Below are positions 14,098 through 22,676 of a DNA stretch of 33,552 nucleotides, one piece after another. The position numbers and the translations under genes are program-made. Below the pieces are notes generated by a model that saw nothing but the letters and a program-made list of their open reading frames with translations, made no database searches and was not told where the DNA came from. Origin of the DNA: Hyphomicrobium sp. (GTDB lineage: Bacteria; Pseudomonadota; Alphaproteobacteria; Rhizobiales; Hyphomicrobiaceae). Location of the stretch: the NCBI GenBank assembly GCA_013141015.1, contig JABFRT010000060.1, positions 1 to 33,552 on the forward strand, read 5' to 3'. The stretch's first letter is position 1; each line of letters begins with the position of its first letter.

Positions 14098-14706
14098 ATG
14101 GACAAGTTCACGGTACTGACGGGCATTGCGGCGCCGCTGCCTTTGCGCAACATCGACACCGACATGATCATCCCCAAGCAGTTCCTGAAAACCATCGCCC
14201 GCACCGGTCTTGGCAAGTCGCTGTTTTATGAAATGCGTTTCGACAATGCGTCCGGCAAAGAAGTCGCCGATTTCGTTTTGAACAAACCGCAGTACCGCAA
14301 GGCGCAGATTTTGGTGACCGGAGATAATTTCGGTTGCGGGTCTTCGCGCGAACATGCGCCTTGGGCGTTGCTGGACTTCGGCATCCGCTGTGTGATCGCG
14401 CCCGACTTCGCCGACATTTTTTACAACAACTGTTTCCAGAACGGCATTCTGCCAATCAAGCTGCCGCAGACCGATGTCGACAAGCTGATGGATGACGCGT
14501 CGCGCGGCGCAAACGCGACCGTGACGGTTGATCTTGAGGCCCAGGAAATCCGCGGCCCAGACGGCGGAAAAATCAAGTTCGACATCGATCCGTTCCGCAA
14601 GCACTGCCTGATGAACGGCCTCGACAACATCGGCCTGACGATGGAAAAAGACAAGGCGATTGGCGCTTATGAGAAGACGGCGGCTTCGACGCGGCCTTGG
14701 TTGTAA
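14098..14706 (+). CDS. leuD: 3-isopropylmalate dehydratase small subunit
   Basis: LeuD joins LeuC to convert 2-isopropylmalate to 3-isopropylmalate in leucine synthesis. The 202 residues are full length. Family motifs present are [29 protein letters not shown], the swivel-domain core, and [20 protein letters not shown] 14098 follows GGAGAGACACGGCAC. leuC is 1.6 kb away on the opposite strand, so the subunits are not one operon here. A glyoxalase gene follows after 18 bases. Confidence 0.97.
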   Translation: MDKFTVLTGIAAPLPLRNIDTDMIIPKQFLKTIARTGLGKSLFYEMRFDNASGKEVADFVLNKPQYRKAQILVTGDNFGCGSSREHAPWALLDFGIRCVIAPDFADIFYNNCFQNGILPIKLPQTDVDKLMDDASRGANATVTVDLEAQEIRGPDGGKIKFDIDPFRKHCLMNGLDNIGLTMEKDKAIGAYEKTAASTRPWL

Positions 14707-14724
14707 TTGCGGAGATCTACGATC

Positions 14725-15120
14725 ATGGCCAAAGCCATTCACATGATGATCCGCGTGCTCGAAGAAGCGCGTTCGGTGAAATTCTACGAAGCATGCTTTG
14801 GCTTGAAGATCGCCGAGCGGCGCGAGTGGCCGGATTTTTCGCTGACCTACATGAGCAACGCCGAAAATGATTTCGAGGTTGAGCTGACGGTCAACAAGGG
14901 CCGCACCGAACCCTACGACCTCGGCAACGGCTATGGCCACGTCGCGTTCGTCGTCGATAACCTGGAGGCCGAACACGCGCGCATCGCGAGCGCGGGCTAC
15001 ACGCCCGGCGACATCAAACAGATGACGCACGACGGACAGCCATTCGGAAAATTCTTCTTCATCACCGACCCCGACGGCTACAAAATCGAAGTGCTGCAGA
15101 AGGGTGGTAGGTTTAGGTAG
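14725..15120 (+). CDS. gloA: Lactoylglutathione lyase-like VOC protein (glyoxalase I)
   Basis: The protein has 131 residues. IHMMIRVLEEARSVKFYEACFGLKIAER, FEVELTVNKG, GYGHVAFVVDNLEAEHARI and FFFITDPDGYKIEVLQKG give the paired beta-alpha modules of glyoxalase I, with likely metal ligands His6, Glu in VELT, His in GHVAF and Glu in KIEVL. The enzyme converts the methylglyoxal-glutathione hemithioacetal to lactoylglutathione. GGAG lies upstream of ATG 14725. It is probably cotranscribed with leuD. Confidence 0.88.
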   Translation: MAKAIHMMIRVLEEARSVKFYEACFGLKIAERREWPDFSLTYMSNAENDFEVELTVNKGRTEPYDLGNGYGHVAFVVDNLEAEHARIASAGYTPGDIKQMTHDGQPFGKFFFITDPDGYKIEVLQKGGRFR

Positions 15121-15459
15121 GGGTGTTTGTCATTGGTCATCCTGCGATGACAATGATTTTGGGAAAATATGCGAGCAAGCCTCACCACTTGCGTTCCCGG
15201 GCGAGCATCTGAGCGCAGCGAATGTGCGTAGACCCGGGATCACGTCGTGCGCACAAAAAGTGGCGCGGCCAAAATAGACCTATTTTTCATTGGACGCGAT
15301 CCCGGATAGCCGCAGCGTTTCGCTAGCGCGCCACGCGGCTTCCGGGAACGCAAGCGGCTGGGTTGTGTGGCCCCACTAATCCAGGCGTTCCCATGTGGAT
15401 GTAGCTATCAGACCACAACCTCATGCTGGAACACTAACAGAAAAAATACCTCGATGCAG
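15121..15459. other. Gene-free stretch with a palindromic genomic repeat
   Basis: No supported gene. It holds the inverted-repeat element at 15188-15354 and about 100 bases of lower-GC DNA before the end of the coiled-coil membrane protein gene. Confidence 0.6.
15188..15354. repeat. Palindromic intergenic repeat with 13-bp terminal inverted arms
   Basis: CTTGCGTTCCCGG (15188-15200) is exactly complementary to CCGGGAACGCAAG (15342-15354). Inside are further CCCGGG/ATCCCGG blocks. This is the style of non-coding repeat families in Hyphomicrobiales intergenic regions. It follows leuD-gloA and may act as a terminator or be a small non-autonomous element. Confidence 0.65.
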
Positions 15460-16338
15460 TCACTCGAGATGCTTCTGCAAACGCGAGGTCGAATTAGGCC
15501 TTTTTTTTTGCGAAGTTCCCAACGGGGTTATGATTGCTTCCAAATCAGTCAACGACGAGCGCAATTCCGGCATATTCAGACCTTCTATACGGCCAACAGC
15601 TGCCTCCATTCCATCAGTCGAACAAAATTCGACAACGCTAGATACCGCTTCTCGCAAGTCCCTCAATGCGGCTAGTCCAGGATCGTCACGAAAATATAGA
15701 TCTGCATTCAACGAGATTTCTGACCGCAACAATGAGGCGTTTGCTGCGGCCATCAGCAGTATTTCGTCAATTTTATTTTGCTCTTTAAGCGTGCGGTAGT
15801 GGTCCGATAGGCCGAGTAGATGCGCCTTGTGTGTGAAATGAAATGGAGCACCATCTTGCATCTTGGTGCTGATTGGTTTCAGCACGACCACAATTGGGCT
15901 CAGCATGACGATAGTAGTTGCTAAGTTTCTCACTTTTCTTTCGAGCTCGGCTGACTTATGAGCGGCTGACTCAACAACCAGTGAGCGATCCATTATCTTG
16001 GTCTGTCGCCCCAGTTCGAAGACAGTCGCTCGCAACTCGTCCGCCTGAAGCAACAGCGCTTCACGATTTTGCTCTAGCTCCTTACGCTGAGCTTGGAGTT
16101 CTTCCCGCTGTAAGAAAACAGCAACGACGAGCCACGCAAACGCAAGCGGCGCGAAGCCGCCGGCCAGGAAATCGCCGACTTCGTTAGGCTTTAGTTGCGA
16201 AAGTTGCGTCCACGAAAAAATGCCATAGGTCGCCAGCAAAAAAAGCCAAAGCACCGTCAGTGCTTTGGCCCAAAATAGCAACGCGCCGTCGCCATCACTC
16301 CGCTTTTTGTGGATTGGCTCTCTCAGGCGTCCCCCCAC
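15460..16338 (-). CDS. Membrane-anchored coiled-coil protein of unknown function
   Basis: The protein has 292 residues. Two membrane helices lie near residues 23-43 ([20 protein letters not shown]) and 58-77 ([20 protein letters not shown]). A strong coiled coil follows ([36 protein letters not shown]), then a cytosolic helical domain of about 170 residues. It starts with GTG 16338 and overlaps the end of leuC by 16 bases in another frame, so translation may be coupled. Base composition is more AT-rich than leuC. The layout resembles uncharacterised proteins found among acquired genes. No enzymatic motif is seen. Confidence 0.7.
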   Translation of the reverse strand: MGGRLREPIHKKRSDGDGALLFWAKALTVLWLFLLATYGIFSWTQLSQLKPNEVGDFLAGGFAPLAFAWLVVAVFLQREELQAQRKELEQNREALLLQADELRATVFELGRQTKIMDRSLVVESAAHKSAELERKVRNLATTIVMLSPIVVVLKPISTKMQDGAPFHFTHKAHLLGLSDHYRTLKEQNKIDEILLMAAANASLLRSEISLNADLYFRDDPGLAALRDLREAVSSVVEFCSTDGMEAAVGRIEGLNMPELRSSLTDLEAIITPLGTSQKKRPNSTSRLQKHLE

Positions 16339-17732
16339 GTCCTGACATCCACAAAGTGCCCTTCAAGCGCGGCGGCTGCGGCCATGATCGGCGACACAAG
16401 ATGCGTGCGGCCTTTGTAGCCTTGGCGGCCTTCGAAGTTGCGGTTCGAGGTCGAGGCGCAGCGCTGGCCGGGCGTCAGCTGATCGGGGTTCATGCCGAGG
16501 CACATCGAGCAGCCGGGTTCGCGCCATTCAAAGCCGGCCGCCTTGAAGATCTTGTCGAGGCCTTCGGCTTCCGCCTGCTCCTTCACAAGGCCGGAGCCCG
16601 GAACAATCATCGCATACGCGAGGCGCGTTGAAATCTTCTTGCCATCGACGACCTTGGCGACCGCGCGCAAATCTTCGATGCGGCCGTTGGTGCATGAGCC
16701 GATCCAAACGACATCGAGCGGGATATCCGTGATCTTGGTGCCGGGCGTCAGGCCCATATAGTCGAGCGCACGCACCATCGAGGCGCGCTTATTCTCATCC
16801 GTCAGCTTGGCGGGATCGGGAACCAAGCCCGCAACCGACACCACATCTTCCGGCGACGTGCCCCACGACACGATTGGCGGAAGCTTGGCGGCGTCCAGAA
16901 CAACCGTGCGGTCGAAGTGCGCGCCCTCGTCGGTCTTCAGCGTTTCCCAATACTTCATGGCCATGTCCCAGGCGGCACCCTTCGGCGCGCGTGGACGGCC
17001 TTTGATGAATTCGAAAGTCTTCTCATCTGGCGCGATCATGCCGGCCCGCGCGCCGCCCTCAATCGACATGTTGCAGACCGTCATGCGGCCTTCCATGCTG
17101 AGCGCGGTGATGGCGTCGCCCGCGTATTCGATGACCGAACCCGTGCCGCCCGCCGTGCCGATTTCGCCGATGATGGCCAGCACGATATCCTTGGCGCCAA
17201 CGCCTTTCGGCGGCACGCCGTCAACGCGCACCAGCATATTCTTGGCTTTGCTTTGGATAAGCGTCTGGGTGGCCAACACGTGCTCGACTTCGGATGTGCC
17301 GATGCCGTGCGCCAGCGCGCCGAACGCGCCGTGCGTGGACGTGTGGCTGTCGCCGCATACGATTGTCGTGCCCGGCAGCGTGAAGCCCTGCTCCGGGCCG
17401 ACGACGTGGACGATGCCCTGGCGCTTGTCGAGCTCGTGGAAATATTCAACGCCAAAATCTTTGGCGTTTTTCGCGAGCGTCTCGACCTGAACGCGGCTCT
17501 GCTCGTCGGCGATGCCCTTGGTGCGGTCGGTGGTCGGCACGTTGTGATCGACAACGGCCAGCGTCTTTTCGGGCGCGCGCACTTTGCGGCCGGCCATGCG
17601 CAGACCTTCGAACGCCTGCGGGCTGGTGACCTCGTGGATCAGATGGCGGTCGATATACAGCAAACAGGTGCCGTCGGCGGCGCGGTCCACGATGTGGTCT
17701 TCGAAAATCTTGTCGTAAAGCGTCTTTGCCAT
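16323..17732 (-). CDS. leuC: 3-isopropylmalate dehydratase large subunit
   Basis: LeuC is the iron-sulfur subunit of isopropylmalate isomerase in leucine synthesis and works with LeuD. The 469 residues are full length. [36 protein letters not shown] and [10 protein letters not shown] supply the conserved substrate and [4Fe-4S] residues (the Cys of SCTN and the two of CSMC). It is convergent with leuD, separated by the glyoxalase, a repeat and the coiled-coil gene. The 3' end overlaps the start of that gene. Confidence 0.97.
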   Translation of the reverse strand: MAKTLYDKIFEDHIVDRAADGTCLLYIDRHLIHEVTSPQAFEGLRMAGRKVRAPEKTLAVVDHNVPTTDRTKGIADEQSRVQVETLAKNAKDFGVEYFHELDKRQGIVHVVGPEQGFTLPGTTIVCGDSHTSTHGAFGALAHGIGTSEVEHVLATQTLIQSKAKNMLVRVDGVPPKGVGAKDIVLAIIGEIGTAGGTGSVIEYAGDAITALSMEGRMTVCNMSIEGGARAGMIAPDEKTFEFIKGRPRAPKGAAWDMAMKYWETLKTDEGAHFDRTVVLDAAKLPPIVSWGTSPEDVVSVAGLVPDPAKLTDENKRASMVRALDYMGLTPGTKITDIPLDVVWIGSCTNGRIEDLRAVAKVVDGKKISTRLAYAMIVPGSGLVKEQAEAEGLDKIFKAAGFEWREPGCSMCLGMNPDQLTPGQRCASTSNRNFEGRQGYKGRTHLVSPIMAAAAALEGHFVDVRTWGDA

Positions 17733-17838
17733 AGCCGGACTTGCCCTTGCGCCGAGGAATTGCTGGTGGACCCGTTAGATAGCGTTGCCGGGAGGGAAGC
17801 GCAAATCAGCTGATTGCGGCGCGCGGGCGCAGCACCGC

Positions 17839-18180
17839 TTATGATTGGTCCTGGCCCGGCGTCTTCTTGCGTTCGGCGGCAGCCGCGCTTTCCTTGCGAA
17901 GTGGGCGGGACTTCGGGCAAATCTCACCCAGGAAGTGGACAAGGGTCGATGCCAGCGCCTCTTCTTTCAGGCCATAGTGGACGTTTTGGCCGCGTTTCTC
18001 CCGCCAGACGAGACCGGCGTTCTCTAAGATCGAGAGATGCTTGGAAACGGCCGGGGCTGACATGACGTCCTTGAAGCGGGCCGAAATATCGCCCGCAGTC
18101 ATGTCGGTCTTCGACAAATAGGCCAGGATCCGCCGCCTTGGCGGCGACGAAAGCGCCTCAAAAATTTTGTCCGCTGCCAT
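17839..18180 (-). CDS. ArsR/SdpR-family winged-helix repressor
   Basis: The protein has 113 residues. IFEALSSPPRRRILAYLSKTDMTAGDISARFKDVMSAPAVSKHLSILENAGLVWREKRGQNVHYGL is the ArsR winged helix, with recognition helix SAPAVSKHLSIL and a basic wing. No metal-binding Cys cluster is present, which places it with SdpR-like autorepressors and not the metal sensors. ATG 18180 has AAAGG upstream. It is divergent from a desaturase gene, and the gap holds a 28-bp inverted repeat, so it probably controls both directions. Confidence 0.88.
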   Translation of the reverse strand: MAADKIFEALSSPPRRRILAYLSKTDMTAGDISARFKDVMSAPAVSKHLSILENAGLVWREKRGQNVHYGLKEEALASTLVHFLGEICPKSRPLRKESAAAAERKKTPGQDQS

Positions 18181-18235
18181 GTCATGACCTTTCCAGCCTC
18201 CGTCTATCACTATCCGGAAACCATTTCCAAATTAT

Positions 18236-18263
18236 TTCATTGCTTATTTAACTAAGCAGTGAA
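18236..18263. promoter_or_regulatory. Inverted-repeat operator between ArsR gene and desaturase
   Basis: TTCATTGCTTA and TAAGCAGTGAA are 11-base arms matching at 10 positions around a 6-base AT-rich centre. The repeat sits about midway between the two divergent starts, and the TTATTTAACTAAG core resembles ArsR-family operators. Control of the desaturase is inference. Confidence 0.6.
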
Positions 18264-18314
18264 TAGATAGGTGCCGGGTCGCAGTTGACGGGTCGAGTTG
18301 CACGGGAGCGTACT

Positions 18315-19280
18315 ATGGATGAACGGCAGTCGCGGGCGGAGGCAGTCGAGGCGGCGTTAGTCGCGGCCCAAGGCATGTTCCGTTCGCCGCGCATGTTTGA
18401 GTCTAACTCTACCGACGCCCTGCAAGGCAGCGTCCATTGGCACCCCAAAAAGTCGCTCTGGATTTCAGCGATGACGCTCGCAGCTTTGATCGCTGGGCCG
18501 CTCTATTTTACGTGGGGCGCATTTGCGCTGTTCATCGTCACGACAGCCCTAACCGTTTGCTTCGGCCATTCCCTCGGCATGCATCGCCGCCTCGTACACC
18601 GGTCATATGATTGCCCGCTGTGGCTTGAGCGGCTGTTTGTTTATTTCGGAACGCTGGTTGGGCTTGCCGGACCGTTCGGCATCATCCGCCAGCATGACAT
18701 TCGCGATTGGGCGCAGCGCAAGGCTGAGTGTCACCCATTCCTCGCCCATCGCAATGCCATGTGGAAGGATGGGCTGTGGCAGTTGCACTGTGAGTTGCGG
18801 TTGGAAAACCCGCCTGAACTCGAGGTTGAGCCGCAGGTCGCTGGCGACAAGTTCTACATTTGGCTCGAGCGATATTGGATGGCGCAGCAGTTGCCGTGGG
18901 CGCTGCTGTTCTATTGGATCGGCGGATTGCCCTGGGTGATTTGGGGCATTGCCGCGCGCGTCGCAATTTCCGTCACCGGTCATTGGCTCGTCGGATATTT
19001 CGCCCACAACAGCGGACCACGAAACTGGCATGTCGATGGCGCCGGCGTGCAGGGTTTCAGCGTGCCATCAGCCGGCATCATCACATTTGGCGAAGCTTGG
19101 CACAACAATCATCACGCTTATCCAGCGTCGGCGCGGCTTGGACTAAAGGACGGCGAAATCGACCCGGGCTGGTGGGTGCTGCGTGGGCTTGAAGCCCTGG
19201 GCCTCGTCAGCAATCTCAAGACGCCAGATAAGCTGCCGGTGCGCACAAATCTAAAACTTATGAGCGGCGTCGAAAATTAG
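18315..19280 (+). CDS. Fatty acid (acyl-CoA) desaturase, membrane di-iron type
   Basis: The protein has 321 residues. The integral-membrane desaturase pattern includes several hydrophobic helices and histidine boxes: GHSLGMHR, RQHDIRDWAQ, and EAWHNNHHAYP near the C terminus, the last being the H-x-x-H-H box. These His residues hold the di-iron centre that inserts a cis double bond into acyl chains. ATG 18315 has GGAG 7 bases upstream. The ArsR-type regulator is divergent and shares a palindromic operator, suggesting inducible membrane-lipid adjustment. A small membrane gene follows after 11 bases. Confidence 0.9.
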   Translation: MDERQSRAEAVEAALVAAQGMFRSPRMFESNSTDALQGSVHWHPKKSLWISAMTLAALIAGPLYFTWGAFALFIVTTALTVCFGHSLGMHRRLVHRSYDCPLWLERLFVYFGTLVGLAGPFGIIRQHDIRDWAQRKAECHPFLAHRNAMWKDGLWQLHCELRLENPPELEVEPQVAGDKFYIWLERYWMAQQLPWALLFYWIGGLPWVIWGIAARVAISVTGHWLVGYFAHNSGPRNWHVDGAGVQGFSVPSAGIITFGEAWHNNHHAYPASARLGLKDGEIDPGWWVLRGLEALGLVSNLKTPDKLPVRTNLKLMSGVEN

Positions 19281-19291
19281 TGGAGCATGCG

Positions 19292-19654
19292 ATGTGCTAT
19301 AATTTGGCAATTCGCAGTTTCTTCGGCGCGGCCTTTACCGCATCCAGAGCCGCATCGCTCGTTGGGGCAGCGATGTTCACGCTAATGTTTGCTGTGGGTG
19401 GCATCGGGTACGCAATGTCGATCGGTCAAATGCGGCCGGGCGAAATATTTGGCCCGATCATGGTGGCGCCATTTATCTTCCTGCTGACATCCGTCATCAG
19501 TGCGGTCATAACGGTCCCGGTTACCGCAATAGCCATGATAGTCATCTATCCATTGATCAAAGCGTTGGGTATTGGCGGCCAAAAGACTTTTGGTTCCGTT
19601 GGATTTGCATTGGGTGTGCTCGTCTGGCTTTTCGCTTTTCCAGGTGGATTGTAG
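19292..19654 (+). CDS. Small integral membrane protein of unknown function
   Basis: The protein has 120 residues and three or four hydrophobic segments (around SLVGAAMFTLMFAVGGIGYAM, IMVAPFIFLLTSVISAVITVP, and GFALGVLVWLFAFPGG). GGAG lies 6 bases before ATG 19292. It starts 11 bases after the desaturase and is probably cotranscribed. No motif indicates function. Confidence 0.75.
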   Translation: MCYNLAIRSFFGAAFTASRAASLVGAAMFTLMFAVGGIGYAMSIGQMRPGEIFGPIMVAPFIFLLTSVISAVITVPVTAIAMIVIYPLIKALGIGGQKTFGSVGFALGVLVWLFAFPGGL

Positions 19655-19795
19655 CCCGCTCTCGCTGTTGTCGGGGGAGCGGCTGGTGGTGCAGGAGGAC
19701 TCGCGCTGGCCACACGAATCGAAACACACCCGCTCAGGTGTGAAGTTATCCGGAATGCCAAGAACTGACTGAAACATAGTCCACCCACTAAAAGA

Positions 19796-19817
19796 CCGGG
19801 CTGATTGCTCAGCCCGG
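19796..19817. terminator. GC-rich hairpin, possible bidirectional terminator
   Basis: CCGGGCTGA-TTGC-TCAGCCCGG is a 9-bp perfect stem with a 4-base loop between convergent genes. There is no run of T after it on either strand, so termination strength is uncertain. Confidence 0.5.
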
Positions 19818-19827
19818 CCAAGTGGGG

Positions 19828-19841
19828 GGAACGTACGTTCC
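19828..19841. other. Perfect 14-bp palindrome
   Basis: GGAACGTACGTTCC is self-complementary and lies 10 bases after the hairpin. It could be a protein-binding site or part of a larger structured repeat. Confidence 0.35.
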
Positions 19842-19977
19842 AGACGAGGCACCCTGACCGGGGGTGGCAATAACGACCCGGCCCAAGCACCGCCTGATGC
19901 GATCCTATACGAGGCTCAATCCCTTTGGATCAGCGCACATGTCTCGTCTGCCATGCGCAGAAAACGGATTGATGACG

Positions 19978-20865
19978 CTATTTCCAGTTGCGGGCTTTGG
20001 AGACCAGGAAGTCGCGCAGCAATTGGACCTTCTTGGAGTTTTTGAGTTCCTCGGGATAAGCGAAGATCAACGGCAGCGTCGGCTGTTCGATTTCCGGCAG
20101 TACGGGCACCAGATCGTTGTCCGACTCTGTCATGTAGTCGGGAATCATACCGATGCCGACGCCCGCACGAATGGCATTCTTGATCGCGACCACCGAATTG
20201 ATTTTGAGGATCGCCTCCCGCGGTCCGCGGCCTTCACGGCCAGCGTTTTCGATCCAGCTCATGGCGTGCAGATGCTGGGCTGGCTGGCCGGAATAAGCGA
20301 TAATCCGGTGCTTATCGAGGTCGGCCAAGGTCTGCGGCGTGCCGTGCTGCCGGATATATTGGGCAGACGCAAACGCCCGCACGCGGCTCAAGAACAGCGG
20401 ACGGCGGATCAGATCGACTTGCTCAGGCTCGCGCGTCCAGATCGCAACGTCGGCGGCGCGCATGCCAATATCGACCTGCTCGTCGTTGAGCAGCAGCTCG
20501 ACCCGGATTTCCGGGTAGAGTTCGGCGAACTCGCGCAGGCGCTGCGTCATCCAAACTGTGCCAAAGCCAATCGGCGCAGTGATGCGCAATTCGCCTGACG
20601 GCTTGGTAGCGGTGTCGGTCAGCAGTGTTTCGGCGGTTTGCAGCTTGGCGAAGACCTCGCCCACCGTGCGGTTCAACAGCTCGCCTTGCTCGGTCAGCAT
20701 CAGGCCGCGGGCGTGGCGGTGAAACAGCGTGACCTTGAGGTCGGCTTCGAGCGACGAGATCTGCCGGCTGACCGCCGACTGGCTCATGTGCAGCTGCTCA
20801 CCGGCGTGGGTGAAACTTCCAGCCTCTGCCGCCGCGTGGAAAATCCGAAGTTTGTCCCAGTCCAT
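19978..20865 (-). CDS. LysR family transcriptional regulator
   Basis: The protein has 295 residues. The N-terminal helix-turn-helix is MDWDKLRIFHAAAEAGSFTHAGEQLHMSQSAVSRQISSLE, followed by the LysR effector domain (GELRITAPIGFG, AYSGQP, INSVVAIKNAIRAGVGIGMIPDY). ATG 20865 begins directly at the family's usual first residues; an in-frame ATG at 20901 would add 12. It is divergent from the exported SMP-30-like gene (158-base gap). The target and ligand are unknown; autoregulation and control of the divergent gene are reasonable inferences. Confidence 0.92.
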   Translation of the reverse strand: MDWDKLRIFHAAAEAGSFTHAGEQLHMSQSAVSRQISSLEADLKVTLFHRHARGLMLTEQGELLNRTVGEVFAKLQTAETLLTDTATKPSGELRITAPIGFGTVWMTQRLREFAELYPEIRVELLLNDEQVDIGMRAADVAIWTREPEQVDLIRRPLFLSRVRAFASAQYIRQHGTPQTLADLDKHRIIAYSGQPAQHLHAMSWIENAGREGRGPREAILKINSVVAIKNAIRAGVGIGMIPDYMTESDNDLVPVLPEIEQPTLPLIFAYPEELKNSKKVQLLRDFLVSKARNWK

Positions 20866-21022
20866 GTCAGCGGCCCCCGCGTTCCAGCACCGGTCATTCA
20901 CGACATAGGAAACCCATGCCGCACCGCAACATACTAGCTATGCGTTGAGCGCAAGGCAATGGTATGGAGTACAAACACATTTTCCGGGTAAGCGGCGTCG
21001 AGCTTTAGTTGAGAGGAATTAC

Positions 21023-21904
21023 ATGCTTTATCGTTCGTATTCGTCCTATTATGCCGCAGTTGCGCTTTTGGCGCTTGGCGCCGCCCCGGCGGCGGCTGGC
21101 GCACCGGCCAAACTCTGGGAAGTGAGCGGGCTTGCCAACCCGGAAAGCGCGCTGCCGGACGCGAAGGCGGGCGTGATTTACGTCAGCCAGGTGGATGGAA
21201 AGCCGGACGGCAAAGACGGCAAGGGCGCGATCGCCACGGTTTCGCTGGATGGCAAGTCAGTCAATCTCAAATGGTCATCAACCGGCTTCAACGCACCGAA
21301 GGGCTTGGCCCTGGCGGGCGGCAAGCTGTACGTGGCCGACATTGACCAGCTACACGAGATCGACACCAAAGATGGCAAGATCCTGAAAAGTTATGCCGCG
21401 AAAGACGCCAAATTTCTGAACGACGTTGCGGCTGACAGCGCTGGTAACATCTACGTCAGCGATATGGCGGCCAACACGATCTGGAAATTGTCCGGCGGAA
21501 AGTTCGAAGTTTGGTTGAGTGACGCCAAACTTGAAAACCCCAATGGCCTGCTGGTCGAAGGCGGCAACTTGCGCGTTGCGGCCTGGGGCGTGATGACGGA
21601 CGGCTTTGCAACCAAGGTTCCAGGCCATCTTATGTCGGTAGCGCTCGACAGCAAGGCCATCTCCACCGTTGGCGACGGCAAGCCGTTCGGCAACCTCGAC
21701 GGCCTGGAACCTCTGGGCAGTGGCGCCTATCTGATCAGTGATTGGATGTCCGGCAAGGTCATGAAATACGGCGCAGACAGCAAAGCCGAAGTGCTGCTTG
21801 AACTCGGCCAGGGCGCTGCCGACATCGGCTATGACGCGGCCGCAAAAACCATGTATGTGCCGCAGATGATGAAGGGGCTGCTGCAGGCCTATAAGGTCGA
21901 GTGA
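21023..21904 (+). CDS. Exported SMP-30/gluconolactonase-like beta-propeller protein
   Basis: The protein has 293 residues. A signal peptide runs through YYAAVALLALGAAPAAAGA. Repeated blades follow, such as GVIYVSQVDG, GKLYVADIDQLHEIDTKDGKILKSY, GNIYVSDMAANTIWKLSGGKFEVW and GAYLISDWMSGKVMKY, the pattern of SMP-30/NHL-type propellers. It is probably periplasmic. The substrate is unknown, and metal-site residues cannot be assigned with confidence. GAGAGGA precedes ATG 21023. A strong intrinsic terminator follows, so it is a single-gene unit. Confidence 0.8.
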   Translation: MLYRSYSSYYAAVALLALGAAPAAAGAPAKLWEVSGLANPESALPDAKAGVIYVSQVDGKPDGKDGKGAIATVSLDGKSVNLKWSSTGFNAPKGLALAGGKLYVADIDQLHEIDTKDGKILKSYAAKDAKFLNDVAADSAGNIYVSDMAANTIWKLSGGKFEVWLSDAKLENPNGLLVEGGNLRVAAWGVMTDGFATKVPGHLMSVALDSKAISTVGDGKPFGNLDGLEPLGSGAYLISDWMSGKVMKYGADSKAEVLLELGQGAADIGYDAAAKTMYVPQMMKGLLQAYKVE

Positions 21905-21932
21905 GCGGAGCGCCCGTGACGGCCTGAAACAG

Positions 21933-21973
21933 AAAACGCCGGGCGCTCGGATAAAGAGCGCCCGGCGTTTTTG
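21933..21973 (+). terminator. Rho-independent terminator
   Basis: AACGCCGGGCGCTC, a 7-base loop, then GAGCGCCCGGCGTT followed by TTT form a long perfect GC stem with a T-run. It ends the SMP-30-like transcript. Confidence 0.93.
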
Positions 21974-22049
21974 TATCTTGACGCGGCGGCAATGGAGGGG
22001 GCATTGCAGCGGCACTTATTGGCTTTTGCCGCCGCGCGAGAAGGGTGTG

Positions 22050-22424
22050 ATGCTCGAACTGATCCAATCCAACGCTGAACTGGTGCGTGAAATCGGCCGC
22101 AAAATGCTCGGCCGCGAGATTGCTTATGATCTCGATGGCGTAACGTGGCTTGATGGCTTCTTGCAGCGCCAGCATGAGCAGGGCGATCCGGGCTTGCGCG
22201 ACCAATTGGTCAGCGTTTGCGGGTCTTTCCTCGGCGAATGCATCGTCCAAAGTTACGGCTGGTCGTGGACCGGTGACAACGGCGGGTGGTGCGTCTGTAA
22301 AGATCAAGACAATGCCGCCTATCCGTTCGCAAAGGTCGATAAGCAGCTGGAGTTTGGCTCGGAAGATTCTGTGTTGAGCTTCTTTACGTCCATTCCGTTG
22401 GTGTTTGCCGGCAGCAACCACTAG
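22050..22424 (+). CDS. Small cytosolic protein, DUF3806-like
   Basis: The protein has 124 residues. LELIQSNAELVREIGRKMLG, LDGVTWLDGFLQRQHEQGD, LVSVCGSFLGECIVQSYGWSW, WCVCKDQDNAAYPFAKVDKQL and EDSVLSFFTSIP resemble the uncharacterised DUF3806-type proteins (WLDG-x-I/L-x-R-Q; GxFLGEC). It has no signal or membrane segment. GAAGGGTG precedes ATG 22050. Family assignment is from memory of the motif pattern. Function is unknown. Confidence 0.7.
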   Translation: MLELIQSNAELVREIGRKMLGREIAYDLDGVTWLDGFLQRQHEQGDPGLRDQLVSVCGSFLGECIVQSYGWSWTGDNGGWCVCKDQDNAAYPFAKVDKQLEFGSEDSVLSFFTSIPLVFAGSNH

Positions 22425-22455
22425 GCGCACATCATCACCGGCACCAGGGGCTCAA

Positions 22456-22662
22456 ATGGACGAAACAAAAATCGATGCCGCAACAATGGGCCGCTTGGCC
22501 AATGCGCTGGCGTTTATCTGCGGTGCCGATCACGCGGCCACAAAAGCGTTGAAAAAGGCCGCCGAAACCGGCGCTGACAAAGACGTCAAGGCTGCGCGCT
22601 CGCAATTTCTGAAACTGAAATCCGGCGACCGGCAAGCCGCGTTCGCGATGCTGAGTGATTGA
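22456..22662 (+). CDS. Small helical hypothetical protein
   Basis: The protein has 68 residues, MDETKIDAATMGRLANALA then FICGADHAATKALKKAAETGADKD and a C-terminal LKLKSGDRQAAFAMLSD. It is Ala/Lys-rich and helical. CAGGGG precedes ATG 22456. It lies 31 bases after the DUF3806-like gene and is probably cotranscribed. No known family is recognised. Confidence 0.65.
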   Translation: MDETKIDAATMGRLANALAFICGADHAATKALKKAAETGADKDVKAARSQFLKLKSGDRQAAFAMLSD

Positions 22663-22676
22663 GCCGCCGCCGTTGC

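Larger units (their letters stand above)
19655..19977. other. Gene-free convergent intergenic region
   Basis: It lies between the end of the small membrane gene and the end of the LysR gene. It holds a GC hairpin at 19796-19817 and a perfect 14-bp palindrome at 19828-19841. No gene is supported. Confidence 0.55.

Noticed and set aside
15381-15400. A displaced leuC 3' end left of the coiled-coil gene, parallel to the metalloprotease and hisH cases
   Set aside because: Only about 10 of 11 bases (GGGxACGCCTG) match and the encoded residues agree at two positions. This is too short to separate from chance.
16917-17813. Long plus-strand frame antisense to leuC
   Set aside because: leuC is full length with all motifs, and the antisense frame shows only the composition bias of a GC-rich complement.
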